Assembly: GCA_036250195.1 (NCBI GenBank)
Contig: JAVHZZ010000011.1
Coordinates: 63,550,101 to 63,614,100, forward strand
Length of the DNA: 64,000 nt
Source: Mixophyes australis
Lineage: Eukaryota > Chordata > Amphibia > Anura > Limnodynastidae
Reading direction: 5' to 3'
Part shown: one piece after another, positions 1 to 12,379 of the stretch
Numbering within the stretch: position 1 is the first letter of the stretch
Layout of the letters: each line of letters starts with the position of its first letter
Notes under the pieces: model-generated
Seen by the model: the letters and a program-made list of their open reading frames with translations, nothing else
Told to the model about the DNA's origin: nothing
Database searches by the model: none
Made by a program: the position numbers and the translations under genes

Positions 1-3000
1 ACTGTGAATCTGGATCTGAATAATTAAAACACAGCTGTTGTGATTTGTTTCTAATTATTTTGCTATACACACAGAGTAGTCTGCTGGCAACATTCTAATT
101 TGCCCACTGAAGAAGTTACTATATGATAACAAAATGCATTAGATATAATTTGATGCAGTTAATTTTAAAAGTGCAAAGGACTGTAAAAAAAACAAAAAAA
201 CTCTGTGAACTTCATATGAAAACAGGTGTAAAGATCCCAGCAACTAACAGATAGGGAGACCTAAGGCATTTGTCATTTTGCCAAGGCTAATTAGTCCGGA
301 CTGCTATAACTCTGGTGCACTAAGTTTTGTGGTTTATTCTGTGGTTGCTTGGAATTGCTGCTCCTCAAAGCATTTTTCTATGCTCTTAGATTTTGCCTAC
401 AATTGAATCACTAGTTTGGAATCTGTGGTTCCTATAATTCCTGCATTTACATCTGGGATCCAACTTTGGTGATGTTGTGGAGCTTTGTTTTTTCTAAAAG
501 GTACAGGTATTCTTAATACTGGAGCTAGTTTGAGTTTTGGAGTCCAGCCTCTTATAGGATAGCTGCTTGATTATTGGATCTGGTGTTAAGTGCCTAAACA
601 TTTTTTTCCCCTTGTTTTTATCTGTCAATTAAAGCAATATACAATTTGCATTTTTAGGTTCACAATTTAGAATGTAGTTGTCCTTTAAAATGTATCTGTC
701 AGCAGGGGGAGCATTGTCTTTTTTCATTTTTTAATTTTAATGTGTTCACTACCTACACCCCTCTATTTGCCCGGGAGATACCAAATGTAGTGTAGTACTG
801 TCTAAGCGAGTTAGCAGCAAGCTGAGCTGCCCTCCCTTTCTCTGACCAACCTCCTTCACATATGTCAAGTCTCCAAGCATACAATTCTGTGCATGTGCAC
901 TGTACTCACAGTGCATTCAGAAGTCTTTGAGCATTCTAGCTGTGATGTATGGGAAGGTGTCAGCCAAATAGTATAATTACAAAAACATGCCCCCTCTTGC
1001 TGACAGATTCCCTTTAAGTTAGTGTTATTGTTATTTATGGACATATATGCTCCAAGATTGAAGATACTATCATGGGAATTCTGAAAATTAATTGTCATGT
1101 AATCTAGCCTATTATGTGTCTTTGCAGTCATATTTAGTTTTTGTAATGTCATTACATTACATAATGAACAGTCATTGTTAAAGGATATGAGCAGAAACGC
1201 AGCTACTAGTCATTCACACCAGTCAGACAGTAACTGTGAGTCATACCGTAGGTTGTTGTAGGCTAGCAGTGAGCAGAGTAATCCATGTGAGCAAGGAACT
1301 GGGTTATTGAACACTGCTGCAAGGTCAGTAGATTGCCTTACACTGCCCTATCACTACTCACAAAGAGACCACATGGCCTTTGCCCTTTGCTTAAAATAAC
1401 TAAATTGTAGGTTTAGCATTCCAGAATTGTTTGCTGTAGTTTGTCAGTACTTTTCTCTTCAAAAATCCACAGACTTCACTGCAGGTAAGAGGCCATTTAA
1501 GCTGCATTATTTAAAGATATATGTTTTTTAAAAAATATTATTAAATGAGATCTTCAAGAACCACAAAATACACAGAGAGTAAAATATATTCTTGTGTTTC
1601 CAATGTTTCCTGGATGGAATGGATCTGGCAATCCATATATAGCACCCAGTGAGGAATTACAAGGAAGTGTATCAGACAACATTAACCAGCAACCATGATG
1701 CTATGGACTTGTATTTAATGTAGATTATTGTTTTTAGGGTATAATTACCCAATAACTATTGGTATTGTGTTGCCAACTGTTAATTCCCATGGTCAGGTTT
1801 TAAAGATTTGCTACTGGAACTTTTTTGTCCCTGAAATGTTTCTGTTTTTCAATGTTGATCAACTGCACAATAACATTCCTATATTTCTCCATATTAAATA
1901 CAATTCTTACCATCTATGCTTAGCCTTTAGGTCTATTTAAAATGCAACAAAGTATGCCATTATCTACATGGCATGATGAGAATTGTAGTGCTCCAAGGTC
2001 CGTCATGTTAGTATCACGTGTAACCTGCATGACTGCCACTGGTTATAAAAAGATATCCTTGGAATATATTTTTAAAAAGCTGGCAACTATGGTTTATTGT
2101 GCGACCTTACATGTTTTACCCTCGGCCACTATAATGCTACACAACAACAACAACATATAGTTTAGAGGTTTAAGGGTATAGTTCTACCTTTCTGTACTAT
2201 AAAACAATATATTAGTTCTCCTCTGCTTGTCACTTCCAGATACTGTGTTTTGATAAAGGGAGACATCACTTTACTTTAACTCTCTATATGTATGACTACA
2301 TAACAGAATTTTCTCCATTTCAACTTTTACTGCAGCATACAAAAGTTTCATTATCAAGTATATGTTACAATTTGTATTTCTTTTATAGGCAGATTAGGTA
2401 CAATTATATACATCATTAGTGCATACCTATTTTTAAAAATATTATATCTACTTCAAGTTTTTAAGCACAGTATTTCAAATGACAAAAAAGTGCTGCATTT
2501 CTAAATAGTAATATCAGTACAATATGTATTATTTATTGTAGGCAGAGATCATTATTAATAATTTCTAAGTACCACTAAGAATAAGAAAAGCTTATGTGTA
2601 TGTTACCCATTATGATTCTGCTGATAATATGTAAAACATCTGTACTTAGATAGGACATGTACTAGGTGCAAAATAAATTATAAACCAGAGTCATGAATAC
2701 AAGTATCTACAGACAGAAAAAAACAGGTTGTCAACTGTCAACCCAAAAATTAAAGTTGTAGCATACTAACTACCACCTCTAAAAACTGAAGATATTTAAA
2801 AGACAACTCCAGTTAAAATAGCAGAACTGTGTGAGCTCCTAAATTACTGTTCTCATCAACAAAAAGTAACAGTTTATAGCAGAAGTTGAATTGACAGAGT
2901 AACAGTTCTGTCCATGCAGCATCTGTGTAAGAAATGAATACAACGGACACTGAATTTCAATTGTTCCAGCTATCCACCTGGAAACAGGAATTGTTGAAGT

Positions 3001-3308
3001 TCCAGGGCAGGTGAATTCTCAAGAAATGCAGATGTCCTTGCATGGGACCCCCACGGCTTTGCTAGTTGGGAAGGGAGAGGATGTCAACTTTAAAAAGATT
3101 AGTTTAAAGTAAATAAATAAATCACTATTAGCTTGAATTCTCCTAAAAAGATAAAACTGGGATTGTGGAGAATACTCACTAATCCAACTAAATGATACTG
3201 CATCCAGCCTCATTTTTTTGGACTGACTGATAAGAGAGAATAATAGTGTGCATTCAGGTGCATAGCAAATGTAAATACATTCTGTGAGGAAAGCAAAAGT
3301 TTAATAAA
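1..3308. other. AT-rich stretch without an identified gene
   Basis: I see no exon with convincing family similarity, no RNA gene and no clear repeat boundary here. The short open frames on either strand are of chance length for AT-rich DNA. The segment lies upstream of the CpG-rich island at 8.4 kb and is best treated as intergenic. Confidence 0.5.
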
Positions 3309-4217
3309 CACAGATCAACCACAAGATTAAAACCACTGACAAGTAAAGTGAATAACATTGATTATCTTTTTACAATGACACCTGTCAAGGGGTGGGATAC
3401 ATTAGGCAGCAAGTGAACAGTCAGTTCTTGAAGTTGATGTGTTGGAAGCTGCAACAATGGGTAAGCGTAAGGATCTGACCAAAATGTGATAGCTAGACAA
3501 CTGGGTCAAAGCATTTCCAAAACAACAGGTCTTGTGAGGTGTTCCAGGTATGGAGTGGTTAAGACCCACCAAAAGTGATCCAAGGAATTACAACTGGTGA
3601 ATCAGCAAAAGGGTCATGGGCACCCAAGGCTCACTGATGCGTGCAAAGAGTGAAGGACAGGTGCGTGGACGGCCGATGCATGTGTGCCATTTACCTGGGG
3701 AAGAGATGGCACCAAGTTGCACTATGGGAAGAAGGCAAGCCAGCAGAGGAAGTGATGCTCGGGGCAACGTTCTGCTTGGAAACCTTGGATCTTGGCACAT
3801 ACCATCTACCTAAACATTGTTGCAGATCAAGTACACCCCTTCATGGCAACGGTATACCCTGAAGGCAGTGGCCTCTGTCAGCAGAATAATACACTCTGCC
3901 ACACAGCAAAAACATGTTCAGTAATGATTTGAGGAACATGACACAGAGTTCAAGGTGTTGACTTGGCCTCCAAATTCCCCGGATCTCAATCCAATCGAGC
4001 ATCTGTGGGATGTGCTCGAACAATAAGTCAGAGCCATGGAGGCACCACCTCACAACTTATAGGGCCAAAAAGGATCTGCTGTTAACGTCTTGGTGCCAGA
4101 TACTACAGGACACCTTCAGAGGTCTTGTGGAGTCCATGCCTCAACGGAACAGAGCTGTTTTGGTGGCACGAGGGGCACCTACACAATATTGGATTTAATG
4201 TTGTGGCTGACCAGTGT
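3309..4217 (+). mobile_element. Degenerate Tc1-like DNA transposon (transposase fossil)
   Basis: An approximately 0.9-kb element has matching inverted ends: AACCACAAGATTAAAACC near 3318-3335 against the complement of TTAATGTTGTGGCTGACCAG near 4195-4214. Between them is a broken Tc1-type transposase on the + strand. The best-preserved part, around 3960-4020, reads WPPNSPDLNPIEHLWDVLE (19 residues), the segment around the second catalytic aspartate and the glutamate region of Tc1/mariner DDE transposases. The frame is interrupted by stops and indels, so no functional enzyme is made. Upstream parts near 3440-3500 resemble the N-terminal DNA-binding region, again with stops. The family assignment rests on the DDE segment and the end repeats. 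Confidence 0.8.
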
Positions 4218-4755
4218 ATACTTGTGAAAGTTAAAGGTGGTCATACACATGGCCAAGCAGCATAAGTCACTTTCCAGTTTGGCCACACACCTGTGCTAAA
4301 AGTAATCCTGTCACTCAGGCATGAATGACAAGATCCTAACTTCGGTCTGATGATTACTTCACATATTGTCAGAGAGGGGTAATTGTAAAACTGCATTTTC
4401 CACCAGTCCCAATCTCAACATATAAAACATTCCGGTCAGATATCTGCAGTGTCATTGCTCACAGTCCTGACTTCAAATACCAAAAGGGCTCTGAAGGCAG
4501 ATGCTGCAGTTTTTTGGTGCATCTGGGAACAGAATTTCCTTCTGCGTGCATAGTTCTTAATGCTCTACTGATCACTATTTTGAGATCCATCCACTCACCC
4601 TTCACTGTATGTGAACACAGTGCGGGACAATACACAGCAGGTGGCTGTACAACTACATCTAAGTATGTATCCTAATGGTAGACATTTTATATAAGGCGAC
4701 TCAAACTTTTATGTTATATCCAAGAAAAAATTGAATTTCAAGCTAATTAAGACAT

Positions 4756-4980
4756 TGGGGCATATTCAAATCTCTGCGGAAACGCTGAAAATCTCGCGGC
4801 CCGCGCATGATTACTGTTATTACGGTAATCGTGCGCGGAAAAACAGTTAATACGGTAATTTACTCGCTGGATTTCAGCTCGCAGCTCCCTGAGCCGTGAG
4901 CTGAAATCCAGCTACATATTACCATATTAACTGTACTAGTTTTTCCGCAGTGCAGAAAACTAACAATTGAATATGCCCCA
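4756..4980. mobile_element. Small MITE with 14-bp inverted ends
   Basis: The element begins TGGGGCATATTCAA (4756-4769) and ends with its exact complement TTGAATATGCCCCA (4967-4980). The interior holds further partly palindromic, GC-rich sequence. At 225 bp with no coding capacity it fits a non-autonomous DNA transposon. The superfamily is not determined. Confidence 0.75.
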
Positions 4981-7900
4981 TAGAGTTTGTCACTCAACTT
5001 TATTGACTAGACTTACTCTTTAATTTGGATCTTATGAGCATAATGTTTGCCAAATGTGTCCACTCCAATTAAAGCTTATTTAAACAGATACATAAATGAA
5101 TTATGTGCAGAGGGAATGATCCTTTAGACTCCATACCCTGCAATTTGTAATGTATGTCAGAAGGAAAACTATCTACTTTCCACTTTTATGCTAGATAAAA
5201 GTCGCTGCACAAATTTACAGTACAGTACAGTGCCACTGTATGTTTTCTAAGCCAAGGTTTACCATTTGCTGCATCTGCTTTCCCAATATGTATAAACCCA
5301 TATGTGAAAACACGTAATATGATAAGTACCAAATATATAAAGTATATACAAACCAAGTGCAACGATAGCCACTTTCCTATGCAATATTTCCCATGCTTTC
5401 AAATAATATGAAAAGAACATGTCCAGCTTTACCCTAAAAGAAACATTTTAATGAATTGATAAATATTTTACAGAAATATTGACGAAATAGTCGGTGCTCA
5501 CAATTCTAAGTGAATTATTTATTAATTTGCAGAGTTTACAACATTACAAACGGAGCTTTCTTTCATGCTGCCTTGAGAAAACACCATTGGAGGTGTGATG
5601 CAACGGTTGGCTAAGGAGCATATATTATCTTGATCACTCTGGTTGCCATACTGTAAATTATGCAATGGAATAAGGATTCCCTTTTATACTTAGACTGGTG
5701 GTTACCCTTTTTTCTTCTTCTTTTTAAATTCCCTAAGAATGAATACTTGTGAGGATTACCAGTAATTGTAGAGGGTGCATATATAACAGTGCAACACAGC
5801 ATGTAATAATAGTATTACATTTGCCATCATTTCACCAATCCAGTTAATCAACATAGAGTTTACCATCTTAACACATTGCTCTTTCTCGCCCAGGGCACTA
5901 AAATTTATAGTTACGGCTCTGCTTGTTTTTCTGCCGGATCTCTTGCTCCAGCTAGAGGGCTAGTCTAAGTCCTGATCAGTAGTGATGACAATCTTGTATG
6001 CATGCTAGAACATGTGTTTGCAATCAGGAGCAACTTTAAAAATGTATTTTCTATGTTAAGTACACATTAAGAACACCCCAATAAGTGTATTTCATGGGAT
6101 GGGGGGGGGGGGGGGGGGGGGTATTAAAAAAAACCAAAAACATCTTGTTTTGTTTTTTTACTGTTTTATCCCTAATGCCTATATTATTAATAGGTGACAT
6201 TCATTTCATATTTTTTTCTTTTTTCTGTGCGTTCTTTTGTTCTTTTGTGAATTTATAATCCACATAGGTATTGGACGTATCATGCAGTGTCCGTTCCTTG
6301 TTGAATTTGGAAGTACACAAAGACGATTTACATGCGTTTTCAAACAAACGCTGGTTGCGCTCAGAATGCGCGCCTTGATGAATCTGGTTAAGGGTCTTAC
6401 TCATTAAACATAATTTAAAAAACCACAGACCCAGCAGTGTAAATACCATCTGCCCATAATTTTCTGCAAATATTCCCAATGCTGGAGTCTGCATGTCAAA
6501 ATGATGCAAAAGGTGCAAAAAAAAAAGAATCAATGGATGGAAAGGGAACATTTATGGGTCTGTCCTCTGGATTGTGGAAGACCTTAAGAGCCTTCTTCAC
6601 CTGCGAAAGAACTGTCTTTTTACCAGTTCCCGGTGGGGGTGGAAACCAGGCCTTGGCCTATTCTTTCAATGGTGCATTTCTAGATATATTTCTGACAATA
6701 TAAAAAAAAAAAAAATACTACAATTTTGAAATTTTGAAAACGACCTATGTAATTACGACACTCTTATTTATTTTTTTGCGATATAAATGAAGTTTACCAG
6801 AGCAGTATTTGAGGAGAAAACAAGAAAAGTTGAAATTACTGAAGGGGTGATCCTAAAATGATGGTAGGTTGGACTTTTAAGTGATGTTTTAATGGTTTTT
6901 GCCACGTACATTTCAAGATGGACCCATAAAAGGTAATGCATAGCATTGTTACAGGTGCAGTTCCAATATCCGGAACATGGGTGTGGTCCTTGTTATGTGC
7001 GAAGCGGAAAATTAGATGCATTTCTGCATTTTTAATAAATGAGCATTATTGTTGGTATGGAAGGTATTAAAAGTTGCACAACTATGAATGTAAATGAAGG
7101 AACTGACATTCCACCTAATTCTTCAATGAATATTGAAATATTCAGTAAATATATTTTACAGCTGAAACAACTGGCTGTCTGTAATTGTGATGGAGCTGTT
7201 ATTTTGTTTTTGTAGAAGTGTTGTAACTTTCCAGAAATATGAACACACGTGTTTATTAAACAAAGAAAACCTTACAACAAGTCTTTTACTTTGTACCAAA
7301 CAGATGCATTCTTTTTTTGGACAATAGAAGGCTAAGGCTAAATCAGGAAATAGATGCAACATTCTTTATGAAACAATATTTCTTACATTACTTGGAGCAA
7401 ACAAAATAAATAGTTTTACTTAACAAATTATTTGCAGCTTAAAGCCAACCTGCTCTCCCAACCTGGGAATTGCTTTTATATGGGTTCTGCATATCAGGAT
7501 GCAGAGCTCAAAGGCTTGATATAATAAGATAGTGACATTAACAATAAAGTAAAAAGGACAAAATATTAAGCAAACCAACATACTGAAAACAGTCTTTATT
7601 TTCCATTGAAAGTTCCACATTTCACCCCTTTATTTTCTAGCCTGCTTGCTTGTGAGCTTAATGCGACTGCTTTAACATTTTAAGTGGCAACCTAAAAATG
7701 CAGTATGAGGTCATTAAGAGTAATGGGTTTCCTTACAGGTGACAGTGTGGTGTGTACATTGTACGTCAGAGGGAGCAAAGCTGCAGTCACTAATGTCATG
7801 TTTGGGATTCTGCTATGACTAGCAAAATGACGAGGCCTGGTTACAAACCAAACTAGAAGAATACAATGTAACGGAACAAAGTACTTCCAATAGAAACAGT

Positions 7901-8380
7901 CATTGTCATTAAACCACTGGCTACGTTATCTACAAATCATTATCCAGTCACATGAAATATATTTCGTAATTAAATCAAGAACATCTGATTCAATTTCTAT
8001 TTCACCATCATCAGTTTAGAAACAGATGTTTTATGGACACAGTCCAGCATCAGATGAGTGTATATTATACATATCTCATATTGAATAATTGCATCGTATT
8101 ACCTGCATGGCACTGTAGCTACCTGCATATGCTAAATGCATTATACACATACATTAGCATTTGAAATGATTGGCTAGCAAGCAGAATGCAGAATGAATTT
8201 CCGTTATATAATCATCATCAGCCAGAGATTGCAGAGAAATAGCATGTTTACCTGTTCACTGCACAGGATCCTGCCTCTGGGTAGTCTGTTAATTAACTTT
8301 CTCCGCAATAAAAGAATAAAAAAACAGATCTGCCGGCTCAGATTGGGACTTAGAACTTCTGCAATGCTAGTATGTCATTA
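4981..8380. other. Mostly unassigned AT-rich sequence
   Basis: No exon is recognised. The stretch contains a run of about 20 G at 6101-6121, several A/T runs, and an unrecognised possible protein fossil on the minus strand, listed separately. The remainder shows no supported feature. Confidence 0.4.
6201..6690 (-). pseudogene. Unrecognised protein-like fossil, possibly transposon-derived
   Basis: On the minus strand an open frame at 6201-6551 plus adjoining sequence up to about 6690 has a non-random composition (a proline-rich start, then a segment with the words LLHHFDMQTPALGIF, then a lysine/glutamate-rich tail). An A-rich run near 6521 (plus strand) disturbs the frame. I do not recognise the family. 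It could be an accessory protein of a DNA transposon or a chance open frame. No function is proposed. Confidence 0.25.
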
Positions 8381-8399
8381 CGTCTAGCTATGAGTGGAG

Positions 8400-9010
8400 A
8401 TAGGGCAGGGGGACTGCACTGCTGGTGCTTCTACTTCTCTGCCCCGTGGCCGGCGCAGCCCCTTGTGGCAATGAAAGACATCTACGTTACAGGCCGAAGT
8501 TGCAGCTCCCGTTACTAGGGAGCCATGAATTCCCCGGCAGGGGGGCGGGACAAACCCATACTGACAAATTAAGAGGCAGAGTGTGTGCAGTGCGAGAGGA
8601 CGGACGTGACTAACAGCCAATAGGAATGTGGAAAGTGACACGGGATTGCGGCATAAGAAAGGTGACAGTGTTTTTGCAGCGGTGGGCTGGGCTTCACAAG
8701 GCGCCGTTGCACGTTGACGGGAGGTGGACGGCGGAACGCAGCTGGAATTGGACACTGAGGTTTTTCCGGCAACCGACATCTTGCTGTTAACGAGTGTAAT
8801 GAGGTAAAGTGATTGTCACCATTGAGGAGGGGCGGGCTCTGTCATGTGTGTAGGTGACAGGTGTTCAGTACCACAGTGGGAAGGCGTTGGGAAAGAAGCC
8901 AATAGTAGCGCTACTGTCTCACGCCCCCTGGAACAGCAGGGAATAATAAGCCCCACCCACTCACATAGACTCCGAGCAAGTCGTGACGTTGATGTAGGAG
9001 GCATGTTGGA
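8400..9010 (+). promoter_or_regulatory. CpG-rich promoter-like island with a 5' splice donor (candidate mpv17l promoter)
   Basis: A local GC- and CpG-rich patch stands out from AT-rich flanks. It contains GC boxes (GGGGCGGG at 8542-8549 and near 8829), a CCAAT box at 8617-8621, and a YY1-like initiator (CCGACATCTTG around 8774). The likely first exon runs from roughly 8700 to 8803, where AATGAG|GTAAAGT gives a good donor. No long coding frame is present, so the exon would be 5'UTR. The nearest + strand gene downstream is mpv17l, 17.6 kb away. Possible acceptors before its start codon are the tract ending at 26203 and the one ending at 26385. Assignment to mpv17l is inference. A promoter for an unseen non-coding RNA is possible. 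Confidence 0.5.
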
Positions 9011-9719
9011 ATTCTGGTGGGCGTGGCCTGGGAGTTATGAATGGGGCATTGTTTAGGTTGGAGAGAGGTATAATACCATCATTGTGTACTGGACACTCAG
9101 GCAGATTCCAGAGTGTTGAAGTGGGCTGCACACGTCATGTACAGTAATTATAGGTGGCATGAGTGGCGTAGATAAGGTATTCTGGTGCTAGGTCAAAGTC
9201 AACGAAAAACAAGCAGTCCTGAACCAGTGAAGCATCTGGGAGTCACGGCTATAACCAGTAGTCAAGTCACTCCTAACTACAGTGTGTACCAGTGGTGGGC
9301 AACAGGTGGCCTTGTGAGCCTTCACCTGGCACAGCCAGCTCCTTCCTGCTTTATGGTCAGATTTGTTTGTTATAGCTTGTAACACCTATTTAAAATCCAT
9401 GCTGACATGTTATTACAGATGGGCGTCTCTGAATAAATGTATTATATTAACTTACTAATGATATTAAGGGTAATGTGGCCCTTTTGAAGGTTGAAAGACT
9501 GCACCATGCCAAAGTGAACCAGGTTGCCCATCAATGTTCTGTACTCAGTGACAATAATAATACTATTCTCTTTAATAGAATACAATCATTAGATGGTTCA
9601 GATGTGGAATAATAATGTATAAAGCAATAGTGGTAGAGTTATCACAAAATAATTACAGACAACAGTGTTATATGTATTGCAACTGCACATATCTTGACAA
9701 AAGTATACAAGTGGTGTAA

Positions 9720-10153
9720 TAAAGCTGGGTACACACTACAGAAATTTTGACCGACTTTTTATGCCAAACGATTTTACATGCGATTGATGGTCCGATCGCT
9801 CGGTCCATGGACTGCATACACACTAGCCTTGTTTAGGACAATAAAGGGAAGAGCGGACGTCCCTTTAGCGACTTTTTACAGCCATGTTGTCGTGAGCAAT
9901 GACTGTAATTTCGTACTCACTGTTATGGATCGTTTATGGAGCGGAAGTTTATACACACTACACAGCGGAAACGAGATTGGAACGAAAATATTAAACGGTA
10001 CGACCAACCAAATGAGGCGATAATCATCCATTTGGGCAGACTTTTGACCATCGTGTCACTGCACACACTGATCCGACTTTTGAACGAGCGGTCGTATGTC
10101 GGCTGTTTGAGCCGATTATTGGACGAAAACAGTGTAGTGTGTACCCAGCTTAA
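9720..10153. mobile_element. MITE, copy 1 of a 430-bp family
   Basis: The ends are complementary: AAAGCTGGGTACACACTACA on the left and GTGTAGTGTGTACCCAGCTT on the right. The sequence between them is strongly similar throughout to 53311-53731. A TTAA follows the right end in both copies and a similar word precedes the left, which would suit a TTAA-targeting (piggyBac-like) element, but this is not certain. No protein is encoded. Confidence 0.75.
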
Positions 10154-11138
10154 GATCTTTACATTGAAGACACATTAGCACCTGGGATCTATTTACCTAA
10201 AGTAGCTGCAGTACATGCAGCAGGAAAAACAACTGCATGTAACAGCGCCACCTAGGAGAATATAGAAATGGGCAATAAATAAAGATCACCATCTTTAAAT
10301 CACAATTAATGGGGTGCGTTGGTTGGAGGACTAACCATGTGATTGATATTCAAAGCCCCTTAATTCCAGAAATTTTCAACTGGGACTCTCCTAGAGGGCA
10401 TAGCATATTCCTCCCCGCAAAATGAACTGACTTTCTATGGATGCTCATTAGGTGCTGGTAATTGTGTGTTGTACTGTACTTTCAATGAGATGCCCTTTAC
10501 TCTTTATAAATGTGCTTTATGGGCAGGGTAAGACTGGGCCCACTGCCCAGTCTTACCCTTAGGTGGGGTGGTTACCTTAGGCTGGGTCACTGGGCCAGTT
10601 GAATTTTTTTTCTTTAAAATGTTCCTAATTGGCTGTTGTGTCGAGTCTTGCCCATTGGGCTAAAATTTGTCAGACCTCCCCTGTTTATGGGAAAGATAAA
10701 TGAAGAGAGCTGTGAGCTGAAGACAAATGTTGGAAAAAAGAAACAGACATGATGCAGAAGGACAGGGGGAAAATGGAAAAGACATCCTTGTCTCTGTATA
10801 TCCTTGTACAGAGATGAGGCAGCGGGCAGAAGGGGTGGAGAGATGAGGGAACACAAACAGTGGAAATGAGAAATGGATGGAAGCTAAGTAGGTGCAGCAC
10901 ACACTATGTGTGTTGGTTGTTTTTACGGTTAGTGGCAATTTTGTGTATTTAGCCAGATAGGAGTCTGGTGCAGGAAATCTTCAGCTATGATACTGACATA
11001 TTTCTGAATCCACCATTTAGGGTGGGCCATCGTAGCTGATTGATGGGCTACTCAGTTATCCCTATCCCCAGGCAAAACAGTGCTATAAAATCGTGCTAAA
11101 ACTCAGTTTTTGCTGTTATTAATTGTGCTTTCTCTTTT

Positions 11139-11766
11139 AGGGGCACATTTATCAAAACTCGCAAAATATGAAAAATAGTTTTCAATCCTTATCACATTGC
11201 TAAGGATTGAACTATTTCTCATATTTATTAAGTTCTGAATAACTGCTGTTCCTGTGAAGTGGAAAACATACTTACCATTTAATCTTCGTTCCCGAAGCAG
11301 CATGCGATGAACAGGGCTCCTCTTCTAACTCCAGTGCGCATGCGCCGAGTGAAACCCTCGGGCATGCGCACAGACATCTCTGCTCTCGCTCTGCAACTAT
11401 AGTTGAAGAGAGCGAGCGGTGAGTGACAGGGAGGGATCATGTGATCCCTCCACACATGCGCTGTTCAGCTCTGCTCTTCAGAGCACAACTGACAGCCCTG
11501 AAACTTTTCATTTATGATAATGTACGCCAGCTTGAGTTGGGGTACATTAACATGTTTGAAAAGTTAATTACATTTATTGTTAAATAGCGTTACTGAGCAC
11601 TCCCCATACATTGTTATGGGGAGTGCTCAGTAAAACGATAGGAGATGCAAAGCAGCAGATATCTATGATATCTGCTGCGATGCTACTATCATAAATAGCA
11701 AATTAGTGTTTAATAACAGTTTTCGGGGATTTTACAGGGGGGAAACCTTTGATAAATAGGCCCCTT
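11139..11766. mobile_element. Foldback MITE with strong internal hairpins
   Basis: The left end (AGGGGCACATTTATCAAA) and right end (TTTGATAAATAGGCCCCT) are near-perfect inverted repeats. Inside are a perfect 18-bp hairpin (arms 11591-11608 and 11615-11632) and a 12-bp hairpin with a 3-base loop (11652-11663 and 11667-11678). The middle is GC-rich with NRF1-like GCGCATGCGC words. No coding frame. Confidence 0.75.
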
Positions 11767-12379
11767 AGTCTGAGACACATTTCCAGTCAGACTCTCAATC
11801 CTGCAAAAGTTGGCACAGATTGGTTTCCCATGGGCGGTTTCAAAATAAGATGTGAGTGTGCATGAATGCGCTCAGTGACCAAATAGGTGTTTATTAGTGA
11901 TGGACAACCTATTAGGGCCTCGTATGCTGCTCTCTAATATTGAGAAAGGCCACACATTACTTTTAATTTTGATAATAAGATGCTACTGTACATTAATTCA
12001 AAGAAAGAGGCACCAAGTAACAACATATCACCAGACATTCTAATGTAAGATGAACACGTGTTATAAGCTATAACAAATAAATCCAACAATTATATGTGGT
12101 CAGATTTTCCACCAGCTTTTCAAAGCTAGGTGTAAACTGGAACAGACACAAAGCAATTGAGCAGTGAGATTTCCATGCATTAACTTGTTTTATTTAATAT
12201 GCACCATAATAGAGAATACCTGCTTTCGTGTAAGTGGAACCAAAGATAGACAATAACATTACATCACGTCGATACATAAAAGAGCTTGTCTAAAAATTCT
12301 TTACCTTGCGTTAATGAAAAAGCATTAATCACACACCTCTTCTCTGGGAAAGAAGGTAGGTGGCCATCTGGTGCAGACT

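Noticed and set aside
8384..8779. 131-codon minus-strand open frame in the CpG-rich island
   Set aside because: GC-rich islands give long chance frames on several strands; there is no domain-like pattern and it runs antisense to the likely promoter and donor.
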